Below are positions 1 through 7,449 of a DNA stretch of 36,219 nucleotides, piece by piece. The DNA comes from JBFEUI01 sp041547565. GTDB lineage: Bacteria; Pseudomonadota; Gammaproteobacteria; Thiohalomonadales; Thiohalomonadaceae. The translations under genes were made by a program, and so were the position numbers. Below the pieces are notes generated by a model. It was given only the letters and a program-made list of their open reading frames with translations, had not been told where the DNA came from and made no database searches. The first letter of the stretch is position 1. Every line of letters starts with the position of its first letter. The stretch lies in assembly GCA_041547565.1 (NCBI GenBank), contig JBFEUI010000017.1, forward strand, positions 1 to 36,219. Direction: 5' to 3'.

Positions 1-21
1 CGGAGTAGCTGAGCTACTCCG
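1..21 (-). terminator. Perfect hairpin after hisD, possible terminator
   Basis: A perfect 9-bp inverted repeat (arms 1-9 and 13-21, 3-nt loop) begins 11 nt beyond the hisD stop. It is GC-rich and would form a strong hairpin in the hisD transcript. A terminal U-run on the minus strand would fall outside the window, so I cannot tell an intrinsic terminator from an intercistronic hairpin. Confidence 0.4.
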
Positions 22-32
22 ACCCCTGAGAA

Positions 33-1334
33 CTATCCTTTGATGCGGTATTCCGCCGAGCGGGCGTGGGCGGTCAGGCCCTCGCCGCGTGCCAGCACCG
101 AGGCGGTCTTGCCCAGCTCTGAAGAGCCGTCCGCCGAGCACATGATCAGCGAGGAGCGCTTCTGGAAGTCGTACACCCCCAGCGGTGAGCTGAAGCGTGC
201 GGTACGCGAGGTGGGCAGCACGTGGTTGGGTCCGGCACAGTAGTCACCCAGCGCCTCGGCGGTATAGCGGCCCATGAAGATGGCGCCGGCGTGCTTGATG
301 CGCGAGGCCATCGCCTGCGGGTCCTCAACCGACAGTTCAAGGTGTTCCGGGGCGATGAAGTTGGCCACCTCCACCGCCTCGTCCATGTCCTTCACTGTGA
401 TCAGGGCACCCCGATCCTTGAGCGAGGTGGTGATGATTTCGGCCCGTTCCATGGTCGGCAACAGCTTGTCGATACTCGCCGCCACCCGGTTGATAAACGC
501 GCTATCGGGACAGACCAGGATCGACTGCGCATCCTCGTCGTGCTCGGCCTGGGAGAACAGGTCCATGGCGATCCAGTCCGGATCGGTGTTGCCATCACAC
601 ACCACCAGGATCTCGGAGGGACCGGCGATCATGTCGATTCCGACGGTACCGAACACCATCCCCTTGGCGGTGGCGACATAGATATTGCCGGGGCCGACGA
701 TCTTGTCGACCTTGGGCACGGTTTCGGTACCGTAGGCCAGGGCGGCCACGGCCTGCGCCCCACCGACGGCAAAGGCACGGTCGACACCGGCGACCGCCGC
801 TGCGGCCAGCACCAGCTCATTCATCTCGCCGTCCGGCGTTGGCACCACCATAATCAGCTCTGCCACGCCGGCGACCTTGGCCGGTATCGCATTCATCAGT
901 ACCGAGGAGGGGTAGGCGGCCTTGCCGCCGGGCACATACAGACCCGCCCGCTCAAGCGGGGTTACCTGCTGGCCGAGCAGGGTACCGTCGGCCTCGGTAT
1001 AACTCCACGACTCCTGTTTCTGGTGCTGGTGGTAGGCGCGCACCCGCTCGGCAGACAGCTCCAATGCCTCGCGCTGGTCGGCGGGGATATTCTTCAACGC
1101 CTCTTCCAGGCGCGACTGGGGGATCTCGAGCTGCGCCATGGATGAGGCACTCATCCGGTCAAAGCGGTTGGTGAACTCCAGCAGCGCCTCGTCACCACGC
1201 CGGCGCACCTCGGAGAGGATATGCCGTACCGTGGTGTTTACATCGTCATCGGAAACCCCTTCCCAGGCGAGCAGGTGTTCCAGCTGCTCCCAGAAATCGG
1301 CTTGTGTGGTATCGAGTTGGGTGATATCGGTCAT
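33..1334 (-). CDS. hisD: Histidinol dehydrogenase HisD
   Basis: Catalyses the last two steps of histidine synthesis in the cytoplasm, oxidising L-histidinol through histidinal to histidine with two NAD+, using a zinc ion. The 433 residues match the usual length of about 430. Clear family blocks are GPGNIYVATAK, DMIAGPSEILVV, the zinc-ligand segment FSQAEHDEDAQ (Gln and His), PEHLE, and ALGDYCAGPNHVLPT with its Asp ligand. A C-terminal GLTAHARSAEYR supplies the last His. It follows hisG on the same strand after 56 nt, so the two are probably cotranscribed in the usual hisG-hisD order. The start at 1334 gives a normal N-terminus. Identification is secure. Confidence 0.97.
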   Translation of the reverse strand: MTDITQLDTTQADFWEQLEHLLAWEGVSDDDVNTTVRHILSEVRRRGDEALLEFTNRFDRMSASSMAQLEIPQSRLEEALKNIPADQREALELSAERVRAYHQHQKQESWSYTEADGTLLGQQVTPLERAGLYVPGGKAAYPSSVLMNAIPAKVAGVAELIMVVPTPDGEMNELVLAAAAVAGVDRAFAVGGAQAVAALAYGTETVPKVDKIVGPGNIYVATAKGMVFGTVGIDMIAGPSEILVVCDGNTDPDWIAMDLFSQAEHDEDAQSILVCPDSAFINRVAASIDKLLPTMERAEIITTSLKDRGALITVKDMDEAVEVANFIAPEHLELSVEDPQAMASRIKHAGAIFMGRYTAEALGDYCAGPNHVLPTSRTARFSSPLGVYDFQKRSSLIMCSADGSSELGKTASVLARGEGLTAHARSAEYRIKG

Positions 1335-1368
1335 TTCAGACGCTCCAATTCAGAGAGTTCGAGCGGTT

Positions 1369-1384
1369 ACAGCGCGAACGCTGT
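1369..1384 (-). other. hisG-hisD intercistronic hairpin with TTCG loop
   Basis: A 6-bp perfect stem (1369-1374 with 1379-1384) closes a loop that reads TTCG on the transcribed minus strand. It lies 6 nt after the hisG stop. No T-run follows, so a terminator is unlikely; an mRNA-stabilising or processing hairpin is more plausible. The function is inference. Confidence 0.3.
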
Positions 1385-1390
1385 GATGGT

Positions 1391-2035
1391 TTAACTGTTG
1401 CGGCGCTTGTCTACAGCCTCGGCGATATGATCGATAAACGCCTTGACCCGTGCATGCTTCATTTTCATCGACGCCCGATTGATCACCAGGCGTGAGCTGA
1501 TGTCGGCAATGTGTTCCAGCGGCTCAAGGCCGTTGGCCTTCAGGGTATTGCCGGTATCCACCAGGTCGACGATGCGGTCGGCCAACCCGACCAGCGGCGC
1601 CAGCTCCATCGAACCGTAAAGCTTGATGATCTCTACCTGCTTGCCCTGGCCGGCATAGTAGCGGCGGGTGGAATTGACGAACTTGGTGGCGATCTTCATA
1701 CGTCCTTCCGGCTCGGCCACGCCCGCGGGGCCGGCGACCATCAGGCGGCACTTGGCGATATCGAGATCCAGCGGTTCGTACAGCCCCTCACCGCCGTGCT
1801 CCAGCAGCACATCCTTGCCGGCCACGCCGATATCCGCGGCACCGTACTGGACGTAGGTGGGCACGTCGGAGGCGCGAATCAGCACCAGCTTCACATCCTC
1901 GTGATTGGTGTCGAGGATCAGCTTGCGGCTCTTGTCCGGGTCATCCACCGGCTCAATGCCGGCGTGGGCCAGTAGCGGCAGGGTCTCCTTGAAGATACGC
2001 CCCTTCGACAGGGCGATGGTCAGGGTATCACTCAT
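1391..2035 (-). CDS. hisG: ATP phosphoribosyltransferase, short form HisG
   Basis: Performs the first, committed step of histidine synthesis, joining ATP and PRPP to give phosphoribosyl-ATP. At 214 residues it is the short form, which lacks the C-terminal regulatory domain of the roughly 300-residue enteric enzyme. Visible blocks are LTIALSKGRIFKETLPLL at the N-terminus, YGAADIGVAGKDVLLE, and the PRPP-binding segment DLVDTGNTLKANGLEPLE. Short HisG proteins are known to need the HisRS-like partner HisZ for activity and feedback control; no hisZ is in this window. The start overlaps the murA stop as ATGA, which suggests translational coupling. Confidence 0.96.
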   Translation of the reverse strand: MSDTLTIALSKGRIFKETLPLLAHAGIEPVDDPDKSRKLILDTNHEDVKLVLIRASDVPTYVQYGAADIGVAGKDVLLEHGGEGLYEPLDLDIAKCRLMVAGPAGVAEPEGRMKIATKFVNSTRRYYAGQGKQVEIIKLYGSMELAPLVGLADRIVDLVDTGNTLKANGLEPLEHIADISSRLVINRASMKMKHARVKAFIDHIAEAVDKRRNS

Positions 2036-3336
2036 GGCATGACATCCAGCATGGCTACACGCTCAAAATGATTTTCCGGTACGCGGCGGATACGGGCACC
2101 GAGCTGCGCCAGCTTCTCCTCGATACACTCGTAGCCGCGGTCGATGTGATAGATGCGATCGACCACCGTCTCACCCTTGGCCACCAGACCGGCCAGCACC
2201 AGGCTCGCCGAGGCACGCAAATCGGTGGCCATCACCGGGGCGGCGGTCAATTGCTCGATGCCGGTGGTGATCGCGGTGTTGCCCTCGAGCTGGATATCGG
2301 CACCCATGCGTTGTAGCTCCAGTACGTGCATGAAGCGGTTCTCGAATACCGTCTCGGTGATACGACCGGTCCCCTCGGCGATGCAGTTGAGTGCCGTGAA
2401 CTGGGCCTGCATGTCGGTGGGAAAATCCGGGTAGGGGGCGGTCTCAATGTCCACCGCCCTGGGCCGGCGCCCTTGCATATCCAGCGATATCCAGTCCTCA
2501 CCGGTCTCGATCACAGCCCCTGCCTCACTCAGTTTCTCCAGCACCGACTCCAGCAGGTCCGGGCGGGTATCCTTCAGCTTCACCCTGCCGCCGGTGATTG
2601 CCGCCGCCACCAGGTAGGTACCGGTCTCAATGCGGTCGGGCAGGACGTTGTAGGTGCCGCCGCCGATGGATTCGACACCCTCAACGGTAATGGTTTCGGT
2701 TCCGGCTCCGCTGATCTTTGCACCCAGCGAGTTGAGGCACTCGGCCAGGTCAACCACCTCCGGCTCGCGTGCCGCATTGTGCAAAATGGTGGTCCCCTCG
2801 GCCAGCACCGCTGCGGACATCAGGTTTTCGGTACCGGTCACGGTCACGGTGCCGAGATTCAGCTCCGCCCCCTGCAACCGCTTGCCGTGGGTGGTGGCCT
2901 TGATGTAGCCGTTTTCCACGCGAATGTCGGCCCCCATCGCCTGCAGGCCGCTGATGTGGATATCGACCGGGCGCGAGCCGATGGCACAGCCCCCCGGCAG
3001 TGACACCTCGGCCTTGCCGAAGCGTGCCAGCAACGGTCCCAGCACCAGGATGGAGGCGCGCATGGTCTTCACCAGCTCATAGGGTGCGAAAAACTCGCTA
3101 ATGGTGGAGGCGTGTACCTCGATGTTCAGCTTTTCATCGACAACCAGTTCCACCCCCATGTTGCCGAGTAGTTCCATGGTGGTAGTGATGTCGTGCAGGT
3201 GGGGTACATTACAGATGGTGACCGGCTCATCCGCCAGCAGGGTGGCCGCAAGTATCGGCAGCGCAGCATTTTTCGCCCCGGAGATGCGGATCTCGCCATT
3301 GAGTGTGACGCCACCGGTTATAAGCAATTTATCCAT
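2032..3336 (-). CDS. murA: UDP-N-acetylglucosamine enolpyruvyl transferase MurA
   Basis: Transfers enolpyruvate from PEP to UDP-GlcNAc, the first committed step of peptidoglycan precursor synthesis in the cytoplasm. The 434 residues are slightly more than the usual 419. Lys22 in SGAKNAALP and the catalytic-loop Cys117 in LPGGCAIGSRP are both present. Cys117 corresponds to Cys115 of E. coli MurA, the residue alkylated by fosfomycin, so nothing suggests the intrinsic resistance seen with Asp at this position. FPTDMQAQFTALNCIAEGTG and the C-terminal DRGYECIEEKLAQLGA are also typical. It lies between ibaG (61 nt upstream) and hisG (4-nt overlap), as in many gammaproteobacteria. Confidence 0.97.
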   Translation of the reverse strand: MDKLLITGGVTLNGEIRISGAKNAALPILAATLLADEPVTICNVPHLHDITTTMELLGNMGVELVVDEKLNIEVHASTISEFFAPYELVKTMRASILVLGPLLARFGKAEVSLPGGCAIGSRPVDIHISGLQAMGADIRVENGYIKATTHGKRLQGAELNLGTVTVTGTENLMSAAVLAEGTTILHNAAREPEVVDLAECLNSLGAKISGAGTETITVEGVESIGGGTYNVLPDRIETGTYLVAAAITGGRVKLKDTRPDLLESVLEKLSEAGAVIETGEDWISLDMQGRRPRAVDIETAPYPDFPTDMQAQFTALNCIAEGTGRITETVFENRFMHVLELQRMGADIQLEGNTAITTGIEQLTAAPVMATDLRASASLVLAGLVAKGETVVDRIYHIDRGYECIEEKLAQLGARIRRVPENHFERVAMLDVMP

Positions 3337-3350
3337 ATGACTTCAGAGTG

Positions 3351-3365
3351 TGAGCCCTTGGCTCA
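3351..3365 (-). other. Short hairpin in the murA leader
   Basis: TGAGCC (3351-3356) and GGCTCA (3360-3365) form a perfect 6-bp stem with a 3-nt loop, 15 nt upstream of the murA start. No T-run follows on the minus strand. It might modulate murA translation or mark an RNA processing site; this is inference only. Confidence 0.2.
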
Positions 3366-3397
3366 TTATCACCATCTCTTGTTGTGAATTACGCGTT

Positions 3398-3652
3398 TCA
3401 GGAAACCGTCAGCTTACTGGCGGTCTTCCACTCTGCCGGTGTGTAGGCCTTGATGTTGATGGCGTGGATCTCACCGCTGGTGATCTTGTCGCCCAGCGTG
3501 GCGAAAACCATGCGCTGTTCATCCACCATGGATTTTCCCTCGAATTCCTCGCTGACGACGATAACATCGAAGTGACTGCCATCCCCCGTGGCCTGCACTT
3601 CACTGCCGGGCATGCCGGCCTCGATCATCTGCTTCACCTCTTCCGGACTCAT
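3398..3652 (-). CDS. ibaG: BolA-family protein IbaG
   Basis: An 84-residue BolA/IbaG (YrbA) family protein. The family acts with monothiol glutaredoxins in iron-sulfur cluster trafficking, and E. coli IbaG is linked to acid stress. The class II KH-like fold is visible: an N-terminal helix (MSPEEVKQMIEAGMPG), then VQATGDGSHFDVIVVS, the conserved FEGKSMVDEQRMVFATLGDKI segment shown here as FEGKSMVDEQRMVF, and the end SGEIHAINIKAYTPAEW. The His in GDGSHF is the expected cluster-ligand position. It sits between mlaB and murA, the conserved place for ibaG. The start at 3652 gives a normal N-terminus. Confidence 0.92.
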   Translation of the reverse strand: MSPEEVKQMIEAGMPGSEVQATGDGSHFDVIVVSEEFEGKSMVDEQRMVFATLGDKITSGEIHAINIKAYTPAEWKTASKLTVS

Positions 3653-3733
3653 GGCTGCTCCGTCAAATCACGCAAAATAGCCGGCAATGATAACCGCTTT
3701 CAGGATAGGGGTCGAGGATATCAGGAGCGAGTC

Positions 3734-3751
3734 ACGGGGTTCCAGCCCCGT
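3734..3751 (-). other. Hairpin in the mlaB-ibaG gap
   Basis: The 116-nt gap between mlaB and ibaG holds a perfect 6-bp GC-rich stem (3734-3739 with 3746-3751) around a 6-nt loop, followed by the GC-rich run CCCGGGACCGGGC at 3755-3767. There is no T-run, so this looks like an intercistronic stem rather than a terminator. I see nothing else in the gap. Confidence 0.25.
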
Positions 3752-3768
3752 CCACCCGGGACCGGGCA

Positions 3769-4071
3769 CTATTCGATGGGCAGCACTTGCTCGAGATTGG
3801 AGGCCCGGGCAATGGTCATCAGCTGTTCAGGCAGGTTGTGGTAACTGATGTCGATGCCCGCCGTTGCAGCCATGCGCATCCACTCCAGCAACAGGGCCAG
3901 TCCGGCACTGTCGGCGCGGCTGACAGCTGAGAGGTCGATATCGATCGCCCCCTGGGCGCTGTTAAAGTAGCTGCGGCTGGCTGCCAGCAATGCAGTGACG
4001 CTGGCAAAGTTCAACTCGCCGCAAATACGGTAGTGGCAGCTGTCGAGCGTTTCGATGTGAGGCGTATCCAT
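3769..4071 (-). CDS. mlaB: STAS-domain protein MlaB
   Basis: A 100-residue single-domain STAS protein, the cytoplasmic accessory subunit of the MlaFEDB phospholipid ABC complex, where MlaB binds and stabilises the MlaF ATPase. The core motif is IDIDLSAVSRADSAGLALLL: a strand, then D-S-A-G at the start of the following helix. Ser replaces the conserved Thr/Ser of this site, which is within family variation. It directly follows mlaD (21-nt gap) and precedes ibaG. In E. coli mlaC would separate mlaD and mlaB, but there is no room for it here. Sequence similarity among MlaB proteins is low, so context carries much of the call. Confidence 0.88.
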   Translation of the reverse strand: MDTPHIETLDSCHYRICGELNFASVTALLAASRSYFNSAQGAIDIDLSAVSRADSAGLALLLEWMRMAATAGIDISYHNLPEQLMTIARASNLEQVLPIE

Positions 4072-4092
4072 AGCGGTTGGGAAGTCGTTCGG

Positions 4093-4572
4093 CTACTCCG
4101 CTCCCTCGTCCCCCTCGGTGGCCTTGCTGAACAGGAACTGGCCGATCAGGTTCTCCAGCACCAGCGACGACTGGGTAAGCATGATTTCACTGCCCTGCAC
4201 CATCATCTCGATGTCCCCACCCGGCTCCAGTCCAACGTACTTCTCGCCCAGCAGGCCCGAGGTGAGGATGCTGGCACTGGTATCCAGCGGCAACTGGTCA
4301 TACTGGTGACCGATCTGCATGGTCACCACCGCCTCGTAGGTGTTCGGGTCGTAACCGATATCGGTGACGCGCCCGACCCGCACACCGGCCACGGTTACCG
4401 GCGAGCGCACCTTGAGGCCGCTGATGTTCTCGAAGCGGGCGGTGACCCGGTACCCCTCCTCGCCGGTCACCTCGGTGAGATTGCTCACCTTCATGGCCAG
4501 CATGAACAGGGCGGCCAGGCCGCCGGCGACAAAGATTCCGACCCAGATCTCAACGGTCCTTGAATGCAACAT
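4093..4572 (-). CDS. mlaD: MCE-domain lipid-binding protein MlaD
   Basis: The periplasm-facing, membrane-anchored substrate-binding subunit of the Mla phospholipid transporter; family members form hexameric rings on MlaE. It has 159 residues. One N-terminal transmembrane helix (about residues 8-27, VEIWVGIFVAGGLAALFML) is followed by a single MCE domain (about 40-120) with the typical FENISGLKVRSPVTVAGVRV and the hydrophobic pore region around LTSGLLGEKYVGLEPGG. A C-terminal amphipathic stretch ends in an acidic tail. The start overlaps the mlaE stop by one base (TGATG), suggesting coupled translation. Length and domain layout match MlaD rather than multi-MCE PqiB/YebT proteins. Confidence 0.96.
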   Translation of the reverse strand: MLHSRTVEIWVGIFVAGGLAALFMLAMKVSNLTEVTGEEGYRVTARFENISGLKVRSPVTVAGVRVGRVTDIGYDPNTYEAVVTMQIGHQYDQLPLDTSASILTSGLLGEKYVGLEPGGDIEMMVQGSEIMLTQSSLVLENLIGQFLFSKATEGDEGAE

Positions 4573-5354
4573 CAGTCATCTCCAAACATCAAAGCGGTCA
4601 GGATAAAGTCCAGCCCCAGCACGGCCAGGGAGGTATGCACCACGGTACGGGTGGTCGCCCGGCTGACCCCCTCCGAGGTGGGGGTGGCATCGTAGCCTTC
4701 GAAGATGGCGATCCAGGTGGCCACCACGCCGAACACCAGGCTCTTGATGATGCCGTTCACCACATCATCGTAGAAGTCGACGCTGTCCTGCATCTGTGAC
4801 CAGTAGGAGCCCTCGTCCACACCCAGCAGCCCGACGCCGATAAAATAGCCGCCCAGCACGCCCACTGCACTGAAAATGGCGGCCAGCAGCGGCATGGCGA
4901 TAAAGCCGGCCAGAAAACGGGGCGCCAGCACGCGTTTGATCGGGTCCACCGCCATCATCTCCATCCCCGAAAGCTGCTCGGTGGCCTTCATCAGGCCGAT
5001 CTCGGCGGTCAGCGCCGAGCCGGCCCGGCCGGCAAACAGCAGGGCCGTCACCACCGGCCCCAGTTCGCGTACCAGGGTCAGCGCCACCACCGGGCCCAGC
5101 GAGGACTCGGCCCCGAAATCGACCAGCGTGTTGTAGAGCTGCAGCCCCAGCACCATGCCGACGAACAGGCCCGAGACCAGGATGATCAGGATGGAGAGCA
5201 CGCCCACGGCATAGACCTGCTGCACCAGCAGGCGCAGCCGCGGCATGACGCTGGGGATGCCGCCGAGGATATAGAGCAACAGCAGGTGCCCGCGTCCCAG
5301 GCGCTCGAAGAAGCGCAGGCCGCTGCGCCCCAGTTGTGCCAGAAAATCAACCAC
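4572..5354 (-). CDS. mlaE: ABC lipid transporter permease MlaE
   Basis: The integral membrane subunit of the MlaFEDB complex (MlaE/YrbE permease family), 260 residues as usual. An N-terminal amphipathic segment precedes five or six hydrophobic helices, including VLSILIILVSGLFVGMVLGLQL-type and LAGFIAMPLLAAIFSAVGVL-type segments. The conserved family core RELGPVVTALLFAGRAGSAL, followed by AEIGLM and QLSGMEMMAVDP, is clear. A C-terminal GYDATPTSEGVSRATTRTVV is also family-typical. The gene overlaps mlaF by 8 nt and mlaD by 1 nt, so the three form one translational unit. Confidence 0.96.
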   Translation of the reverse strand: MVDFLAQLGRSGLRFFERLGRGHLLLLYILGGIPSVMPRLRLLVQQVYAVGVLSILIILVSGLFVGMVLGLQLYNTLVDFGAESSLGPVVALTLVRELGPVVTALLFAGRAGSALTAEIGLMKATEQLSGMEMMAVDPIKRVLAPRFLAGFIAMPLLAAIFSAVGVLGGYFIGVGLLGVDEGSYWSQMQDSVDFYDDVVNGIIKSLVFGVVATWIAIFEGYDATPTSEGVSRATTRTVVHTSLAVLGLDFILTALMFGDD

Positions 5355-6168
5355 GGCGCCCCCCTTCCCGGCCAGCCATCAACTCCTGGGCATAATCGGG
5401 AGCCTGGTAGTGGAATGGCACCGGTCCGTCGGGCAGGCCCTGCAGAAACTGTTGCGCCCACTCGGAATCGGAGCGACCCAGCTCCTCGGGCGTGCCCTGG
5501 GCCACCACCCGTCCGCCCGAGAGCAGGTAGATATAGTCGGAGATGGCTGCCGTCTCCTGCACGTCGTGGGACACCACCACGCTGGTCAGCCCCAGTGCAT
5601 CGTTGAGTTGACGCACCAGCTTGAGCAGCACCCCCATGGAGATAGGATCCTGCCCGGTGAACGGCTCGTCGTACATAATCATCATCGGGTCGAGCGCGAT
5701 CGCCCGCGCCAGCGCCACGCGCCGGGCCATACCGCCGGACAGCTCATCGGGATTGAGTTGGCGTGCACCGCGCAGCCCCACCGCTTCCAGCTTCATCAGC
5801 ACCAGATCGCGAATCATCGACTCGGGCAGATCGGTATGCTCGCGCAGCGGGAAGGCGACGTTGTCGAAGACGTTCAGGTCGGTCAGCAGCGCCCCGCTCT
5901 GAAACAGCATCCCCATGCGCTTGCGCAGCCGGTAGAGCCGCTCCCGGCTGAGCCGCGGCACCTCTTCCCCGTCCACGTGAATGGTGCCTGTATGGGGCCT
6001 GAGCTGGCCGCCGATCAAGCGCAACAGGGTCGTCTTGCCGGTGCCGCTGGGCCCCATAATGGCGGTCACCTTGCCTCGCTGGATATCGATGTCGACACCA
6101 TCGAAGATAGGCCGCGCGCCGCGGGAAAAGCTCAGGTTTCTGATTTCAACAAGGGGGGTTGCGCTCAC
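5347..6168 (-). CDS. mlaF: ABC lipid transporter ATPase MlaF
   Basis: The cytoplasmic ATPase that powers phospholipid movement by MlaE. The 273 residues show Walker A GPSGTGKTT (about 39-47), the Q-loop in MLFQSGALL, the signature LSGGMARRVALARA, and Walker B MIMYDEPFTGQDP, followed by the H-loop VVVSHDVQE. The C-terminal tail continues for some 30 residues, where MlaF contacts MlaB and the neighbouring subunit in known structures. The start is GTG at 6168; AGG at 6175-6177 is a weak Shine-Dalgarno site. It is the first mla gene, with an 82-nt gap upstream that holds a direct repeat and may contain a promoter. Confidence 0.95.
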   Translation of the reverse strand: MSATPLVEIRNLSFSRGARPIFDGVDIDIQRGKVTAIMGPSGTGKTTLLRLIGGQLRPHTGTIHVDGEEVPRLSRERLYRLRKRMGMLFQSGALLTDLNVFDNVAFPLREHTDLPESMIRDLVLMKLEAVGLRGARQLNPDELSGGMARRVALARAIALDPMMIMYDEPFTGQDPISMGVLLKLVRQLNDALGLTSVVVSHDVQETAAISDYIYLLSGGRVVAQGTPEELGRSDSEWAQQFLQGLPDGPVPFHYQAPDYAQELMAGREGGRRG

Positions 6169-6175
6169 AATGGAC

Positions 6176-6210
6176 CTGTTCCTGTTGTCTCTTTAATTCT
6201 GTTCCTGTTG
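6176..6210 (-). repeat. 12-bp direct repeat upstream of mlaF
   Basis: CTGTTCCTGTTG occurs twice (6176-6187 and 6199-6210), 23 bp apart, just upstream of the mlaF GTG start. Read on the minus strand the block is purine-rich (AGGAACA, AGAGACA) and resembles the 7-bp arrays seen elsewhere in the window, though less regular. It could equally be a regulator site in the mla promoter region. Confidence 0.35.
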
Positions 6211-6250
6211 ATTGTGGCTGCGCAGAGTGTCGGCCAGAACCACGCAGGCG

Positions 6251-6898
6251 TCAACATCCCAGCAGCTCGGCGATTGTTCGCGCATCTCTCAGCGTCACCA
6301 TATCATCACTCACCAGCACTGTCTCGGTCTCGCCCGATGTCGCACACAGTGCCTCGACCACGCGGCGCAGCTGCCGCTTATCATGCATTGCCTCAATAGT
6401 GACGACTCGCGGCCGCTCGCCCGAACACACCGGCACAGCGCCCGCCTGGCGACAAAGCGAGATAGCGGCGGGCAAGCGCGCCACCTCCAGTCGTCCCCCT
6501 TCGGGCACGGAGAGGCTCAGGGGCAGTTGCCCGGAAACTTCCCGCAACAGGGGATAGACCCAGTCGGGACACGCAACGGGAAGCACCACCTGCACCGCAC
6601 CCAGATAACCGCCCAGCCAGCGACAGCGCAGCACCACCTCATCCAGCAGCGTGCGCACCATCTGCTCATCCCCGTCGACAACCAGCTCCAGGTGGAAGCT
6701 GAACTGCCCGTGGGCATCCTCACACCACCGGGCGACCAGCGCCTCATCGGCCGTGCGCCACCGCTGCTGGGGGAGCAGCACCGCACGGAACTCGTTGACG
6801 TAGTAATCAAAACGCCAGTCGGGAGGCAGGTCCTCGGGGTAATAGTCCCTGCTCCACGCCTCGCTCTCCCAGCCATATCCGGCAACAACCAATGCCAT
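6251..6898 (-). CDS. Unrecognised protein with DUF72-like N-terminus
   Basis: A 215-residue protein I cannot assign. Its start, with GYGWESEAWSRDYYPEDL, then a YYVNEFRAVLLP segment, resembles the opening of DUF72 TIM-barrel proteins (the G-W-x-Y/W-W ... FYP ... L ... YY ... F-x-x-V-E pattern), but the later conserved DUF72 blocks are not obvious and the usual FxTVExN Glu and Asn are absent. The rest is soluble, mixed alpha/beta, with no signal peptide or membrane helix. It lies upstream of mlaF on the same strand (82-nt gap) and is divergent from the small gene at 6978. Codon use matches its neighbours. A degenerate DUF72 relative is the best guess; the function is unknown. Confidence 0.7.
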   Translation of the reverse strand: MALVVAGYGWESEAWSRDYYPEDLPPDWRFDYYVNEFRAVLLPQQRWRTADEALVARWCEDAHGQFSFHLELVVDGDEQMVRTLLDEVVLRCRWLGGYLGAVQVVLPVACPDWVYPLLREVSGQLPLSLSVPEGGRLEVARLPAAISLCRQAGAVPVCSGERPRVVTIEAMHDKRQLRRVVEALCATSGETETVLVSDDMVTLRDARTIAELLGC

Positions 6899-6977
6899 GC
6901 AAACCGCCTTTGCACTTTATCACCACTGCCCCTATCTTACGGACACAGAGACACACAGGCCAGGGAGCCACTGTTCA

Positions 6978-7163
6978 ATGGGTGACGTCGTTCAGTTCAA
7001 GCCACGCAAAGCCTCCGAAAAGCACAAGGGGAAACACCTGTGCCGCAGCGGCTTCCACAAATGGGAGGTGGTCAACGAGCGTCCCTTCGATGTAAAGAGC
7101 GGTAAACTGCTCACCCACTATCGCTGCAAGCGCTGCGGCAAGACAAAGACCGAGACGCGCTGA
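6978..7163 (+). CDS. Small zinc-ribbon-like protein
   Basis: A 61-residue basic protein. A CRSGFHKWEV segment (Cys plus His, about residues 22-31) and a C-terminal RCKRCGKTKTE (CxxC) suggest one zinc-ribbon or knuckle site made of Cys, His and two Cys. I chose the ATG at 6978 because AGGGAG (6962-6967) lies about 10 nt upstream. An in-frame ATG at 6897 has no clear ribosome binding site and would run back to the divergent neighbour's start. It could bind nucleic acid or protein; the function is not known. It is the first plus-strand gene, followed by a 270-nt gap and mlaA. Confidence 0.7.
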   Translation: MGDVVQFKPRKASEKHKGKHLCRSGFHKWEVVNERPFDVKSGKLLTHYRCKRCGKTKTETR

Positions 7164-7172
7164 AACAGCGCC

Positions 7173-7256
7173 AGAAACGAGTTACAAGAGTTCACGTCAA
7201 CAACCCGGCGGGCTCTTTGTTACGCCCTTTTCCCTTGACTCTTTTCACTTGTATCT
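7173..7256. repeat. Heptamer-armed inverted element before mlaA
   Basis: Left arm 7173-7193: units AGAAACG, AGTTACA, AGAGTTC. Right arm 7229-7256, inverted: read on the minus strand it is AGATACA, AGTGAAA, AGAGTCA, AGGGAAA. The centre contains the GC palindrome CCCGGCGGG and a GGGC/GCCC pair. The left arm starts 9 nt after the stop of the small zinc-ribbon gene. The 7-bp phase with A-G at the start of each unit is the same as at 22866, 30145 and 35343. Confidence 0.6.
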
Positions 7257-7368
7257 CAACAGCGATTCACTGTTGTAAGGCAGTAATAATGAGGCCGAGC
7301 GCCTTTTCCGAACAAAGTTTCCGATCCCTGTCCACCCGATCCTCGCCACTCGGCAGGTCTTTACAGGC

Positions 7369-7397
7369 TTGATCGGTCCTGCCCATGCCTTGATAAT
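7369..7397 (+). promoter_or_regulatory. Candidate sigma-70 promoter for mlaA
   Basis: TTGATC (7369-7374) and GATAAT (7392-7397) are separated by exactly 17 bp, about 50 nt upstream of the mlaA ATG. They match the -35 and -10 consensus at 4/6 and 5/6 positions. No transcription data are available. Confidence 0.4.
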
Positions 7398-7449
7398 CGC
7401 GCTAGTTACAGATAACACCACATATCAATAACAAGACGTGCGATCACAC

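Noticed and set aside
222..1145. 307-codon open frame on the plus strand opposite hisD
   Set aside because: Its composition (His/Gln/Gly-rich, no motif) is that of an antisense shadow of a high-GC gene, and hisD is unmistakable.
3734..3751. T-arm-like hairpin considered as part of a tRNA gene or att site
   Set aside because: The loop is 6 nt, no acceptor, D or anticodon arms fit around it, and no integrase or second copy is present.
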